DNA from: an uncultured Flavobacteriales bacterium
GTDB lineage: Bacteria; Bacteroidota; Bacteroidia; Flavobacteriales; BACL11
NCBI GenBank assembly: GCA_943788405.1
Contig: CALSQD010000001.1
Coordinates: forward strand, 1-64,000
DNA: 64,000 nt
Direction of reading: 5' to 3'
Part shown: positions 24,303 through 34,496 of the stretch, one piece after another
How the letters are laid out: every line of letters begins with the position of its first letter
Position numbering within the stretch: the stretch's first letter is position 1
Program-made: the position numbers and the translations under genes
The notes under the pieces: model-generated
Told to the model about the DNA's origin: nothing
Databases searched by the model: none
Seen by the model: only the letters and a program-made list of their open reading frames with translations

Positions 24303-27300
24303 ATGGCAAACAGAATTTTTAAACTAACAAACCTATCTTTAAAGAATAAGACGACCATCTTTATTCTGACTATGCTATTGGCTTTGTTTGGGATGTATAG
24401 TTACAAATCCATGCCAAAAGCCCTATATCCTGATATCGTAATGCCTACCATTATGGTGCAAACGATTTATCCAGGAAACTCCCCAGCCGATATAGAAAAC
24501 CTTATCACTAGACCAATTGAAAAAGAGGTGAAATCGGTGAAAGGAATCAAAAACCTTAACTCCACTTCCATACAGGATAACTCAACCGTGATGGTGGAGT
24601 TCAATACAGATGTTGAAGTAAAGACTGCTTTACAAGATGTAAAAGATGCTGTTGATAAGGCAAAAAGCAACTTACCGAATGACTTAGATATGGATCCAAT
24701 GGTGATGGATGTGGACTTTTCAGAATTCCCAATTTTAAACATTAACCTTTCTGGAGACTTTAGTTTAGATGAATTGAAGATTCATGCGGAGTATTTGCAA
24801 GATGAAATAGAGGCATTATCTGAGATTTCTAAGGTGGAAATTACTGGCTTATTAGATCGTGAGATCACGATTAAGACAGATTTGCACCGCATGGAAAGTA
24901 ATGAAATCAGTTTCCAAAATATTGAAGACGCCATATCATTTGAAAATGTATCAATTGCAGGAGGTAATATTCTTTTAGGAGAAGCTAGAAGAATGGTGCG
25001 TACAGATGCTGAATTTAAAACAGTAAAGGAAATTGGTGACATCATTGTAAAGAGAGAAAAAGGCAATATCGTTTACCTTAGAGATATAGCAGATGTGGTG
25101 AATGGATATGAAGAAGTGGAAAGTTATGCGCGTCTAGATAAAGAGCCTGTAGTTTCTTTAAATGTGATAAAGAAAGGAGGAGAAAACCTTTTGGAAGCAA
25201 CCGATAAAATCATGGAGATTTTAGCTGTTTCTAAAGCGGATAAAATTCTTCCTGAGAACTTAAAAATTTCCATCACAAATGATCAGTCAGAGCAAACGCG
25301 TATGCAGATTAGCAACCTAGAAAACAGCATCATTTTTGGTGTAATCTTGGTAATTCTAGTCTTGTTATTCTTTTTAGGATTGCGTAACTCCTTATTTGTT
25401 GGATTAGCTATTCCTATGTCTATGTTTATCAGCTTTGTGGTGTTAGGAGGTATGGGAACAACTATGAACATGGTCGTTCTATTTGCGCTTATTCTAGCAT
25501 TAGGAATGTTGGTAGATAATGCAATTGTAGTAATTGAAAATATTCACAGGTTGTATACAAATGAAGGATTAAGCAGAATGGAAGCTGCCAAGAAAGGTGT
25601 GGGTGAAATTGCTATTCCTATTATTTCTTCTACAGCAACAACTTTGGCTGCTTTCTTCCCACTGCTCTTTTGGGATGATTTGATGGGAGAGTTTATGGGA
25701 TATATTCCAATGACTTTAATTATTGTATTAGGCTCATCACTTTTTGTTGCTTTGGTTATAAACCCTGTTTTTGCTTCTTCTTTTATTAAGAAAAAGGAGC
25801 GTTCAACACCAAATAAAAAGAAGCTTCAAAAATCGGCTATGTATATGGCTGGTGCAGCTATCTTATTTTACCTGATTGGCTACATGTTGATAGGAGGAAT
25901 TATGGTAGCGTTTGCTTTATTAACCTTAATAAACGGCTTATACCTAACCCCTGCTTCTTATTGGTTTCAAGACACATTGTTAGTTCACTTAGAAAAACGT
26001 TATGCTAGAACTTTAAAATGGGCATTAAGTGGCAAAACGCCTATTCATCTACTTTTAGGTACAGGAGGATTATTGATTTTCTCTATTGTCTTTTTTGCTT
26101 TGATGTCGCCAAATGTGGAGTTTTTCCCAGTGAATGAACCTAAATACATCAATGTTTTTGTAGAAACTCCTAACGGAACAGATGTTGCGGTAACAGACTC
26201 TATTGCTAAAGTAGTTGAAGATGAAATCATCCAAATATTAGAGCCATACCAACATGCCGTATCTTCTGTAATGACCAATGTTGGAGCAGGAACATCTGAC
26301 CCTAATGAAATGGGTGGTGCTATGGGAAACACTCCTAATAAAGCGCGTATCACGATCAACTTTGTGGAGTTTGAAAATAGAAAGGGTGTTAGCACAGGAG
26401 AGATAATGAAAGAAGTAACTGCCCGATTACTTGGCTATCCAGGAGTAGATATTACGGTAGACAAAAATCGTGAAGGACCACCAATGGGTCGTCCTATTAA
26501 CATAGAAATTGCAGGAACGGATTTTGACAAACTACTTTTCCTAGCAGAAGATATTCAACAAAAAATTGAAGCAGAAAAAATTCCAGGAATTGAAGGTTTA
26601 AAGGTAGATTTAGAATTGAGTAAACCAGAATTATTGGTTAATATCGATAGAGATATGGCTCGTAGGCTAGGAATTTCTACTGTTCAAGTAGCAAGCACTA
26701 TTCGTACTGCTTTGTTCGGAAAGGAAGTGTCTAAGTTTAAAGAAGGAGAAGACGAACACCCTATAGTCTTGAGGCTAGCTGACGAGTACCGTTACAGTGT
26801 TCCAGCTTTAATGAACCAACGCATTACTTTTAGAGGACAAGCTGATGGTCAAATTAAACAGATTCCCGTTTCTTCTGTAGCGGATTACACTTACAATAAC
26901 ACTTATGGAGCTGTAAATCGTAAGGATATGAAGCGCCAAGTAACACTTTATTCAAATGTAATTGAGGGCTATAATGAGTTTACAATTAACGAACAATTAA
27001 AGAAGTTGTTAGCGAATTACCCTATGTCAGAATCGTATGATTTAAAGTTTACGGGTAAGCAGCAAGAACAAGCTGAAACACAAGAGTTTTTATCAAGAGC
27101 TTTAATGATTGCAATTGCCTTGATAGCACTTATCTTAGTTTCACAGTTTAATTCTGCAATTAAGCCTTTTATCATTATTGTAACTGTGTTGTTTAGTACT
27201 ATTGGAGTATTCTTAGGATTAGCAATATTTAATATGGACTTTGTTGTGATTATGACTGGTATTGGTATCGTTTCCTTAGCAGGAATTGTAGTAAATAATG

Positions 27301-27698
27301 CCATTGTTTTGATTGATTATATCGACTTAGTAAAAAGTAGAAAAAGAGATGAGATTGGCTTAGAAGAAAACGCCATTTTGGATAAAGAAACAGCCATGGC
27401 ATGTATTGAGGAGGGTGGACAAAAGCGTTTACGACCAGTATTGCTGACGGCTATTACAACAGTTTTAGGATTACTACCATTAGCTACTGGAATGAATATT
27501 AATTTTTATACTCTTTTAACAGAACTTAACCCACAAATTTTCTTTGGTGGAGATAATGCATTATTCTGGGGACCTATGGCTTGGACAGTAATTTTCGGTC
27601 TGACCTTTGCTACATTCCTCACTTTAGTGATAGTTCCTGTTATGTACCTATTAGCTGATAAAATGAGAGATAGAGTGATAATATTTTTAGGAAAATAA
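24303..27698 (+). CDS. Efflux RND transporter permease subunit
   Basis: A 1131-residue proton-driven pump of the AcrB superfamily: TM1 near 15-32, porter domain (PGNSPADIENLITRPIEKE), central TM bundle with LALGMLVDNAIVVIENIH in TM4 (one Asp, the second AcrB Asp being Asn), second porter domain and C-terminal TM bundle. The protein is longer than usual; a hydrophobic pair near 515-555 (AMYMAGAAILFYLIGYMLIG) sits after the TM6 region and adds to the usual 12 helices. The substrate is unknown; the TetR partner suggests a drug or hydrophobic compound. Base use looks somewhat less AT-rich than its neighbours, by eye. Confidence 0.93.
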   Translation: MANRIFKLTNLSLKNKTTIFILTMLLALFGMYSYKSMPKALYPDIVMPTIMVQTIYPGNSPADIENLITRPIEKEVKSVKGIKNLNSTSIQDNSTVMVEFNTDVEVKTALQDVKDAVDKAKSNLPNDLDMDPMVMDVDFSEFPILNINLSGDFSLDELKIHAEYLQDEIEALSEISKVEITGLLDREITIKTDLHRMESNEISFQNIEDAISFENVSIAGGNILLGEARRMVRTDAEFKTVKEIGDIIVKREKGNIVYLRDIADVVNGYEEVESYARLDKEPVVSLNVIKKGGENLLEATDKIMEILAVSKADKILPENLKISITNDQSEQTRMQISNLENSIIFGVILVILVLLFFLGLRNSLFVGLAIPMSMFISFVVLGGMGTTMNMVVLFALILALGMLVDNAIVVIENIHRLYTNEGLSRMEAAKKGVGEIAIPIISSTATTLAAFFPLLFWDDLMGEFMGYIPMTLIIVLGSSLFVALVINPVFASSFIKKKERSTPNKKKLQKSAMYMAGAAILFYLIGYMLIGGIMVAFALLTLINGLYLTPASYWFQDTLLVHLEKRYARTLKWALSGKTPIHLLLGTGGLLIFSIVFFALMSPNVEFFPVNEPKYINVFVETPNGTDVAVTDSIAKVVEDEIIQILEPYQHAVSSVMTNVGAGTSDPNEMGGAMGNTPNKARITINFVEFENRKGVSTGEIMKEVTARLLGYPGVDITVDKNREGPPMGRPINIEIAGTDFDKLLFLAEDIQQKIEAEKIPGIEGLKVDLELSKPELLVNIDRDMARRLGISTVQVASTIRTALFGKEVSKFKEGEDEHPIVLRLADEYRYSVPALMNQRITFRGQADGQIKQIPVSSVADYTYNNTYGAVNRKDMKRQVTLYSNVIEGYNEFTINEQLKKLLANYPMSESYDLKFTGKQQEQAETQEFLSRALMIAIALIALILVSQFNSAIKPFIIIVTVLFSTIGVFLGLAIFNMDFVVIMTGIGIVSLAGIVVNNAIVLIDYIDLVKSRKRDEIGLEENAILDKETAMACIEEGGQKRLRPVLLTAITTVLGLLPLATGMNINFYTLLTELNPQIFFGGDNALFWGPMAWTVIFGLTFATFLTLVIVPVMYLLADKMRDRVIIFLGK

Positions 27699-27789
27699 AA
27701 ATACCTTTTAAATACAAACATACTGCTAGAGTGGGTTTTTCTTTTTATTTGTTTTTGTAATACTGCATATAATCATTAGTTATTTTCAA

Positions 27790-27945
27790 ATAAAAATTAT
27801 CATCAAACAATAGACATTACTAAAGCAGTTGCAGAAATTTAGAAAGAATATAATGCGCTTGATTATTTTGAATTTATTAATGATAGTAAAAAACTAAATG
27901 AACAAACTCTTGGAAGAGAGGATCATGTAATTCTTGTTTTTTCAT
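27790..27945 (+). pseudogene. Possible decayed coding fragment in the RND-CotH gap
   Basis: The 27699-27949 gap holds a plus-strand frame that reads like protein (NYHQTIDITKAVAEI, stop TAG, KEYNALDYFEFINDSKKLNE, then QTLGREDHVILVF), with an in-frame stop at the TAG near 27840 and another upstream near 27775. No start codon or family was recognised. It may be a gene remnant or chance. The rest of the gap is AT-rich without a clear terminator. Confidence 0.3.
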
Positions 27946-27949
27946 ATTT

Positions 27950-29704
27950 CTATTTTACAATAAATCGTTTTTCTACACTGCCATCACTATATAAATAAAA
28001 CAGTAGGATGTTCTTTTTTGGCACTACTTGCCTGCCCAATACATCAGTAATACTAATCAAAAAACGCTCAGTAGCATGCGTTTCAACAATATGAGTAGTT
28101 GGCGAGTAAGTGTAGAACTCATATTCTGCACGCTCAGGATTTAATTGCATAGCTAAATCATTTTGTGCTCGGATATAGAGTTTTACTTCCTCCCCACTTG
28201 CCTGAAATGGTAAAGCTGCAGAAAAAATATTATCTCCTGCTACTGCATCTCCATTTTGCCCACTATCATTCATTGCAAATTCTTGAAACTTAGAATTATA
28301 CTCACTTATAGTTGCCATTAAATCAACTGAAGTACTATTATAAACCTCAGCTGTAAGCAAATTATTCTGCACCATTACATTTGTTATTGTTGGTGGCGTT
28401 CTCATAATCTCAGCATGTGCCAATAAATAAGGTTTTCGCTCATTAATAGTAGACATAATTCCTGCAAAACCATAAAACCAACTCCAACTCCAAAGTGCTG
28501 ATTCTACATTATCATGATACTCTGCAGTAGTAAACGGTTTGTTTACATCAGAGCTAGCAGCTGCATATCCTAAATTTTGCAAATCAGCAATTGAATTACG
28601 AATAAAAGCAGTATCTAATGATTCATTAATTATTGTACGCAAATGAGCGGTATATTGTAAATAATATTTGGGGTTATCCAGTAATTTATACAGCAAAGGA
28701 TTAGATGCTGCATCAGTAGTATAGCCATAAAAAGGATCAAAATGGTAAATATCATTTGGGGTAGCCCAAACCCCACCCAATAAAGCGCCTCCAAAACTCT
28801 CACTTAAATCCCAAGGAATCATCTGAAACAAACCATCCTTAGTTTGATAGAGATAATAATTATGAATATAAAACCCATTGTAAGTATCCAGATTTGCAAT
28901 AACTGTATTAACGGCAAAAGCCCACAACACCCTATCCACATTCAAAATACTATCAATTTCACTTGTATTGTGATTTAACACATCAATCAGTTGCAACAAT
29001 TCAGCCCAACCTTTATCTGATTTTAAGATATAACTATCGTAATACAAAGTACTGTCATTCCCTAACCAATTTAAGTTAGGCTCTCCATTTGTTGTAGTTG
29101 CTTGCCCAAAAACCTGAACAGGATCACACTTGAAAAGAACACCACTTTTTTCATCAAAATGCTTTTTTATAAACTGCTTATTTATAGATTCTGTATTTAC
29201 ATAAAGTCCTAAATAATCATTTTGAACAAATAACTTTACCAAATTTACCTCAGGGGTTGGTAAGTATTTTCTGTAGATTTTAGAAGCTGTGAATTCTTTT
29301 GCAAAAGTGGCATCCATCCAAGCATTTGCAAACTTCACTTTCTTTTTTCCTAAAAGCTTTTGTCCTGACACCCAATAATTCATATCAATATTATAAGGCA
29401 CTTTAGGGCTAGCATTATTATTGGGCAATACAAAGGTTGAATTTCCTTTATAACGAATCCCCACACTATCATAAGCAATTCCATTCAAGGTAACAGTAGC
29501 AGGTAATCTGTAATCAGGATTTGTAAAAAATGAATCTACTAAAATAGAATGATAATTAGGATTATAAAAATTAACATGGTAACTTCTAAGTGAATCCCTA
29601 TCGAATAATCCGCTAGGTGCCTCATATAAATCCTGAGGATTATAAAGCGTTTGTGAATTTACAAGAAGAGGGGAGATTAAAAGAAAGAAAAACCATTTTT
29701 TCAT
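27950..29704 (-). CDS. CotH kinase family protein, secreted
   Basis: A 584-residue protein with a signal peptide (MKKWFFFLLISPLLVNSQ) and a CotH domain: IRYKGNSTF near 83, KVPYNIDMN near 100, the catalytic region NLDTYNGFYIHNYYLY and MIPWDLSESFGG near 295-310. CotH proteins phosphorylate secreted proteins in spores and other bacteria; here the target is unknown. The C-terminal 40 residues (ISITDVLGRQVV...LYSDGSVEKRFIV) resemble a short T9SS sorting tail, so it is probably surface-exposed or released. It is 18 bp upstream of no partner gene and appears monocistronic, though mqnD precedes it closely. Confidence 0.85.
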   Translation of the reverse strand: MKKWFFFLLISPLLVNSQTLYNPQDLYEAPSGLFDRDSLRSYHVNFYNPNYHSILVDSFFTNPDYRLPATVTLNGIAYDSVGIRYKGNSTFVLPNNNASPKVPYNIDMNYWVSGQKLLGKKKVKFANAWMDATFAKEFTASKIYRKYLPTPEVNLVKLFVQNDYLGLYVNTESINKQFIKKHFDEKSGVLFKCDPVQVFGQATTTNGEPNLNWLGNDSTLYYDSYILKSDKGWAELLQLIDVLNHNTSEIDSILNVDRVLWAFAVNTVIANLDTYNGFYIHNYYLYQTKDGLFQMIPWDLSESFGGALLGGVWATPNDIYHFDPFYGYTTDAASNPLLYKLLDNPKYYLQYTAHLRTIINESLDTAFIRNSIADLQNLGYAAASSDVNKPFTTAEYHDNVESALWSWSWFYGFAGIMSTINERKPYLLAHAEIMRTPPTITNVMVQNNLLTAEVYNSTSVDLMATISEYNSKFQEFAMNDSGQNGDAVAGDNIFSAALPFQASGEEVKLYIRAQNDLAMQLNPERAEYEFYTYSPTTHIVETHATERFLISITDVLGRQVVPKKNILLFYLYSDGSVEKRFIVK

Positions 29705-29722
29705 TTTGCTAACTTACAATAA

Positions 29723-30526
29723 TCAGACAAAAATAGCAGCACCCAGTTGTTCTGATTTTTTAAAAATCTTTTCAACTGCTTTTCTCCCTTGCTCTCCAAG
29801 TGAAATTGAATAGTCATTTACATACAAAGCAATGTGAGCATCCACCACTTGCTTCTCCATTTCTTGAGCATGGCACTGCACATAATCAGCCGAACTATTT
29901 GGGTTTGCAAAAGCATATTCTACACTTTTTCTCAGTACTCTTTCTATTTTTTTCTGGATTTCAGTTTGCAAACTTCTTTTCACGACAATTCCTCCCAAAG
30001 GGATAGGTAAACCAGTTTCTGTTTCCCAAAACTCACCTAAATCTTTTACCTTTTCCAAACCTTTTTCTTGATAGGTAAATCGGTTTTCATGTATAATAAG
30101 TCCTGCATCTACACTTCCTTTTAATACCTCATTTTCAATTTCAGAAAAAAGTATTTCTACCTTATTTTGATGATTGGAAAAAGCAATTTCCAACAACATA
30201 TTAGCAGTTGTGTATCTACCTGGAATAGCAATTTTACTTTCTTTAGTTAAAATGGTATTTGGTTTTTTAATCAACAGAGGCCCACATTTATTACCCAAAG
30301 CCGAACCACTATCCAAAAGCGCATAATCATTAACACAATGTGTAAATGCATTATAAGATAGTTTTGTAATATCTAATTTTCCTTGGAAAGCCCACTTATT
30401 CAACTGTTCTACATCTGCAAATACCACTTCAAAATCCAAACCCTCAGTATCAATTTTATGATGCACCATAGCATCAAAAATAAAGGTGTCATTTGGGCAA
30501 GGCGAAAAACCTAAAGTCAATTTCAT
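29723..30526 (-). CDS. mqnD: 1,4-dihydroxy-6-naphthoate synthase (MqnD)
   Basis: A 267-residue protein of the periplasmic-binding-protein fold: LTLGFSPCPNDTFIFDAMVH (3-22), DITKLSYNAF (53-62), GPLLI, and PGRYTTANMLLEIAF near 108. MqnD converts cyclic de-hypoxanthine futalosine to 1,4-dihydroxy-6-naphthoate in the futalosine route to menaquinone. It overlaps mqnB by four bases. The other mqn genes are not in this window. Confidence 0.93.
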   Translation of the reverse strand: MKLTLGFSPCPNDTFIFDAMVHHKIDTEGLDFEVVFADVEQLNKWAFQGKLDITKLSYNAFTHCVNDYALLDSGSALGNKCGPLLIKKPNTILTKESKIAIPGRYTTANMLLEIAFSNHQNKVEILFSEIENEVLKGSVDAGLIIHENRFTYQEKGLEKVKDLGEFWETETGLPIPLGGIVVKRSLQTEIQKKIERVLRKSVEYAFANPNSSADYVQCHAQEMEKQVVDAHIALYVNDYSISLGEQGRKAVEKIFKKSEQLGAAIFV

Positions 30527-31098
30527 AATTCAGTAATTATTTTAGCCACCTCATTGTTTAAGTTCTGAATAGCCAAAGGAATATCCCAATTTGCTTTATC
30601 TCTCTTTTCTACTTTATTTGAAATAGAACGAATTTGCATACAAGGAGTTTTAAATTCTTCACATACTTTAAAAACTGCTGCACCTTCCATACTTTCAATA
30701 TCAGGATTAATTCTTTTTACAACTTTAGCAATAGACTCTTCATTTCCATGAACGGTATTTACAGTGATTCCTTTCACTTTTTGCAAATAAGTTTTAGCAT
30801 TTACACTATAATTGGTTTCAATGTTAAAATCAGAAAATTCCTCAAAACCAGAATTATTTTCAAAACCAATTTCTGAAAAACTATCCTGAATCACCTCAAC
30901 TACTTCTCCAATTTTAATATCAGTAAAAGCACCCGCAATTCCCATATTTATCACTAAATCATAAGTTTCTACACCTAACTGTTTAGTTAAATTAAGAGTA
31001 GTACTCACCATTCCTACACCTGTAACCAATACATCAATACCCTTAAATTTATCTTTAAGAATCTCTTGTTTTGTAGCTACAACTAATAGTATCTTCAT
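30523..31098 (-). CDS. mqnB: Futalosine hydrolase (MqnB)
   Basis: A 191-residue nucleoside phosphorylase-type hydrolase: [14 protein letters not shown] (24-37), [10 protein letters not shown] (49-58), [15 protein letters not shown] near 136 and [19 protein letters not shown] near 157. It cleaves futalosine to dehypoxanthinyl futalosine and hypoxanthine; the neighbouring mqnD confirms the pathway against the alternative MTA/SAH nucleosidase. The promoter box TATATTTG (31110-31103) ends four bases before the ATG, so the message should be leaderless. Confidence 0.92.
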   Translation of the reverse strand: MKILLVVATKQEILKDKFKGIDVLVTGVGMVSTTLNLTKQLGVETYDLVINMGIAGAFTDIKIGEVVEVIQDSFSEIGFENNSGFEEFSDFNIETNYSVNAKTYLQKVKGITVNTVHGNEESIAKVVKRINPDIESMEGAAVFKVCEEFKTPCMQIRSISNKVEKRDKANWDIPLAIQNLNNEVAKIITEL

Positions 31099-31102
31099 TT
31101 GG

Positions 31103-31134
31103 CAAATATACCAAAAGAAAAGGTAGTATATTTG
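31103..31134. promoter_or_regulatory. Divergent promoters of mqnB and folE
   Basis: TATATTTG occurs on the minus strand at 31110-31103 (for mqnB, four bases from its ATG) and on the plus strand at 31127-31134 (for folE). The latter places the folE transcript start near 31139, which excludes the longer reading frame start at 31099. Confidence 0.65.
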
Positions 31135-31152
31135 CAGCCTATTTATAAAAAG

Positions 31153-31716
31153 ATGAGTGATACTTATAATAAAAAAATAGCCGATAATATTAAATCGGTT
31201 TTATCAGAGATAGGAGAAAATCCGGAAAGAGAAGGGCTTTTGAAAACACCTGAGCGTGTTGCAAAATCTATGGAATTTCTTACTAATGGATACGAAAAGA
31301 ATCCTGCTGAAATTTTAAAGTCAGCTATGTTTGCTGAAGACTATAGCCAGATGGTTTTAGTAAAAGATATTGAATTGTATTCCATGTGCGAACACCACAT
31401 GTTACCGTTTTTTGGCAAGGCACATATAGCCTATATCCCAAACGGATACATTGTTGGCCTAAGTAAAATACCAAGAATTGTTGATGTATTTGCAAGAAGG
31501 CTACAAGTACAAGAACGATTAACTGACCAAATAAAAGACTGCATACAAGACACCTTAAATCCTAGAGGAGTTGCTGTAGTTATTGAAGCACAGCACCTTT
31601 GCATGCAGATGAGAGGCGTACAAAAACAACATTCTTCAACAACAAGTTCAGCATTTTCAGGCATCTTTATGTCAGATGAAAAAACACGAGCTGAGTTTAT
31701 GAATTTAATTAAATAA
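31153..31716 (+). CDS. folE: GTP cyclohydrolase I (FolE)
   Basis: 187 residues from the ATG at 31153, chosen because the promoter box at 31127-31134 lies downstream of the alternative start at 31099. Motifs: [14 protein letters not shown], the zinc and active-site [34 protein letters not shown], and [11 protein letters not shown]. It converts GTP to dihydroneopterin triphosphate for folate or pterin synthesis. It precedes fabD by four bases and is divergent from mqnB. Confidence 0.94.
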   Translation: MSDTYNKKIADNIKSVLSEIGENPEREGLLKTPERVAKSMEFLTNGYEKNPAEILKSAMFAEDYSQMVLVKDIELYSMCEHHMLPFFGKAHIAYIPNGYIVGLSKIPRIVDVFARRLQVQERLTDQIKDCIQDTLNPRGVAVVIEAQHLCMQMRGVQKQHSSTTSSAFSGIFMSDEKTRAEFMNLIK

Positions 31717-31720
31717 CAAA

Positions 31721-32602
31721 ATGAAAGCATATGTATTTCCTGGGCAAGGAGCCCAATTTCCTGGAATGGGAAAAGACCTTTATGAAGCATCAGCAGATGC
31801 AAAGCAACTATTTGAAAAAGCAAATGAAATTTTAGGATTTTCAATTACTGACATTATGTTTGGTGAAGATGGTGAAGACCTAAAACAAACTAAAGTTACA
31901 CAACCTGCAATCTTTTTGCATTCAGTAATTTTAGCAAAAGTATTAGGAAATTCTTTTCAGCCAGAAATGGTTGCAGGACATTCCTTAGGAGAATTTTCAG
32001 CATTAGTTTCAGCAGGATATTTATCGTTTGAGGACGGATTAAAATTAGTTTCACAAAGAGCTTTGGCTATGCAAAAAGCATGCGAACAAAACCCTTCAAC
32101 TATGGCTGCTGTTCTTGGATTAGAGAATGAGGTAGTAGAAAATATCTGTAAGGAAATTGAAGAAGTAGTTGTTCCTGCAAACTACAATTGCCCAGGGCAA
32201 TTAGTTATTTCAGGAAGTAATAAAGGAATTGATATTGCTTGTGAAAAACTAACGGAAGCAGGTGCAAGAAGAGCATTAAAACTTCCTGTTGGAGGAGCAT
32301 TTCACTCTCAACTTATGGAGCCGGCAAGAGCAGAGTTAGAAAAAGCAATTGACAATACTAATTTCTCAAATGGAATCTGTCCTATTTACCAAAATGTAAC
32401 TGCTTCAGCAATTACTAATCCAGAAGAAATTAAAGAAAATTTAAAAAAGCAATTAACAGCATCTGTACTTTGGACTCAAACAATGCAACAAATGATTGAT
32501 GATGGATTATCATCAATAACTGAAGTTGGTCCGGGTAAAGTATTACAAGGTTTATTCAAAAAGGTGGATCGAAAACTAGAAACAAGTAGCGCTAGTTTAT
32601 AA
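31721..32602 (+). CDS. fabD: Malonyl CoA-acyl carrier protein transacylase (FabD)
   Basis: A 293-residue acyltransferase with GQGAQFPGMG (9-18), the nucleophile motif GHSLGE (86-91, Ser88), QRALAMQ with the substrate arginine, and the catalytic histidine in GGAFHSQLM (His195). It loads malonyl groups onto ACP for fatty acid synthesis. It follows folE directly and converges on the CpsB-like gene with a six-base overlap of 3' ends. Confidence 0.94.
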   Translation: MKAYVFPGQGAQFPGMGKDLYEASADAKQLFEKANEILGFSITDIMFGEDGEDLKQTKVTQPAIFLHSVILAKVLGNSFQPEMVAGHSLGEFSALVSAGYLSFEDGLKLVSQRALAMQKACEQNPSTMAAVLGLENEVVENICKEIEEVVVPANYNCPGQLVISGSNKGIDIACEKLTEAGARRALKLPVGGAFHSQLMEPARAELEKAIDNTNFSNGICPIYQNVTASAITNPEEIKENLKKQLTASVLWTQTMQQMIDDGLSSITEVGPGKVLQGLFKKVDRKLETSSASL

Positions 32603-33334
32603 AGTACTATTCAACAGCTTCCCACTATTAACCAAATTATGCCAGGCCTTTTGAGTTTGGCATTTTTCGTACAACTCAGCATGATGCATATTATGGCAAT
32701 CAGTACCCACAAAACTTACTTGATTCTTAGCAATTAATGCTTCAGTTTTTTTCATTATCTGTGGAGAATAATGTCCAATAAGGGAAAGCAAATTTATTTG
32801 CAACAACACTCCTCTTGCTGCTAATTCATCATAATCTTTTGCAGTATAATAACCATATCTTTCAGGGTGTGCCAATACTACTTTATAGCCTTCTAATTGG
32901 AGTTTAAAAATAATGTCAAAAAGGTTTTTTGGTGCTTCCATAAAGGAGAGTTCCACCAAAATATAGTTGTCTCCAAAAGTTAAAAAATTTTCCTTCCCAA
33001 TCTTTTGTTCAAAATCAAAATCAATATAATATTCTGCAACAGCATCTATTTCCATATTGATGTTTTGCAGCTTAAGTTCAGTACGAATATCTGCTAACCC
33101 ACTTAATATTGTTTCATTTGAATTTTGGTAGAAATCACTCATTACATGAGGGCTCGTGATCACCTTACTAAAGCCTAGCTCGTGCATTTTTTTAATCAAT
33201 GAAATGCTTGTTTCCATATCAGGAGCGCCATCATCAATTCCAGGAATAAAATGCGAATGTATATCTGTTTTCAATATTGAAAAATCAATAGGCTCTAACA
33301 CCTGCTTTTTCTTTTTAGAAAACCATTTTAACAT
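32597..33334 (-). CDS. CpsB/CapC (YwqE-like) tyrosine-protein phosphatase
   Basis: A 245-residue PHP-fold phosphatase: DIHSHFIPGIDDGAPD (24-39), TSPHVMSDFY (60-69), VLAHPERYGYY near 154 and VGTDCHNMHH near 206, the expected metal-binding histidines and aspartates. These enzymes dephosphorylate tyrosine kinases that control capsule or exopolysaccharide export. It overlaps nothing on its strand but begins directly at the rfbB stop, which supports a surface-polysaccharide role. Confidence 0.88.
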   Translation of the reverse strand: MLKWFSKKKKQVLEPIDFSILKTDIHSHFIPGIDDGAPDMETSISLIKKMHELGFSKVITSPHVMSDFYQNSNETILSGLADIRTELKLQNINMEIDAVAEYYIDFDFEQKIGKENFLTFGDNYILVELSFMEAPKNLFDIIFKLQLEGYKVVLAHPERYGYYTAKDYDELAARGVLLQINLLSLIGHYSPQIMKKTEALIAKNQVSFVGTDCHNMHHAELYEKCQTQKAWHNLVNSGKLLNSTL

Positions 33335-34384
33335 CTAACTGTATTGTTCTTTATAATAATTTTGATAATCGCCAGAAGTAATATTATCCATCCACTCTTC
33401 ATTGGCTAAATACCAAGCAATTGTTTTTGCAAGCCCCTCTTCAAACTGCAATGACGGCTCCCAACCCATTTCATTCTTTAGTTTATTGGCATCAATTGCA
33501 TAGCGTTTGTCATGCCCTGGTCTGTCTTTCACATAAGTAATTAAGCCCTCAGCAGTTCCTGCTTCATTTCCTAAAGCAATATCCATTTGCTTGCATAAAA
33601 CTTTTATCAAATCAATATTAGTCCATTCATTAAAGCCACCAATATTATAAGTCTCTCCATTCTTTCCATCATGATAAATTTTATCAATAGCAATGGCATG
33701 ATCAACTACATAAAGCCAGTCGCGAGTAAACTTTCCATCACCATAAACTGGCAATGCTTTTCCATTTCTGATATTATTAATAAAGAGTGGCAATAGCTTT
33801 TCAGGAAACTGATTTGGCCCATAATTATTAGAACAATTTGAGATCACAAAAGGCATACCATAAGTATTTCCATAAGCTCTTACAAAATGGTCAGAACTTG
33901 CTTTTGATGATGAATAAGGCGACTGAGGGTCATAGGGTGTAGTTTCTAAAAATAAACCTGTATCACCTAAACTTCCATAAACCTCATCAGTAGAAACATG
34001 ATAAAACAACTTTCCTTCCTCATTACCTTTCCATGCATTTTTTGCAGCATTCAATAAGTTTACAGTACCCACAACATTAGTCATAATAAATTCCATAGGA
34101 TTAGTAATTGATCTATCCACATGGCTTTCAGCCGCTAAATGGATAACACCATCAAAAGCATATTTTGTAAATAAACTTTTAATATAACCTTCATCTACAA
34201 TATCTCCTTTTTCAAAAATATAATTCTCTGAATTTTCAATATCTCTTAAATTCTCTAAATTACCAGCATAGGTTAATTTATCTAAGTTTACTATAGTATA
34301 ATCTGGATATTTATTTACAAATAAACGCACTACATGGGAGCCAATAAAGCCTGCCCCTCCTGTTATTAATATTGTTTTACTCAT
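33335..34384 (-). CDS. rfbB: dTDP-glucose 4,6-dehydratase (RfbB)
   Basis: The start is placed at the ATG at 34384 (MSKTILITGGAGFIGSHV), as the longer frame from 34426 adds a basic 14-residue extension outside the SDR fold. The 349-residue protein has the NAD-binding GGAGFIGSH, HLAAESHVDRSI, the catalytic Tyr-x3-Lys in YSSSKASSDH with the preceding VSTDEVYG, and NCSNNYGPNQFPEKLLPL. It makes dTDP-4-keto-6-deoxyglucose for deoxysugars of surface glycans. No other rml genes are nearby. Confidence 0.93.
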   Translation of the reverse strand: MSKTILITGGAGFIGSHVVRLFVNKYPDYTIVNLDKLTYAGNLENLRDIENSENYIFEKGDIVDEGYIKSLFTKYAFDGVIHLAAESHVDRSITNPMEFIMTNVVGTVNLLNAAKNAWKGNEEGKLFYHVSTDEVYGSLGDTGLFLETTPYDPQSPYSSSKASSDHFVRAYGNTYGMPFVISNCSNNYGPNQFPEKLLPLFINNIRNGKALPVYGDGKFTRDWLYVVDHAIAIDKIYHDGKNGETYNIGGFNEWTNIDLIKVLCKQMDIALGNEAGTAEGLITYVKDRPGHDKRYAIDANKLKNEMGWEPSLQFEEGLAKTIAWYLANEEWMDNITSGDYQNYYKEQYS

Positions 34385-34496
34385 CTTTTCTTTTCGTTTT
34401 TTAAAATGGGTAGCAAATATAGACAATTATTATACAATGCTTTGCGTTAATTAGCCACTGAAAATGTATTTTAGCCCACAAATCTGATAACTTACT

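Noticed and set aside
24467-27304. Several minus-strand ORFs of 60-116 codons opposite the RND permease
   Set aside because: They are antisense shadows of a clear coding gene, with Ser/Ile/Pro-rich low-complexity translations and no start context.
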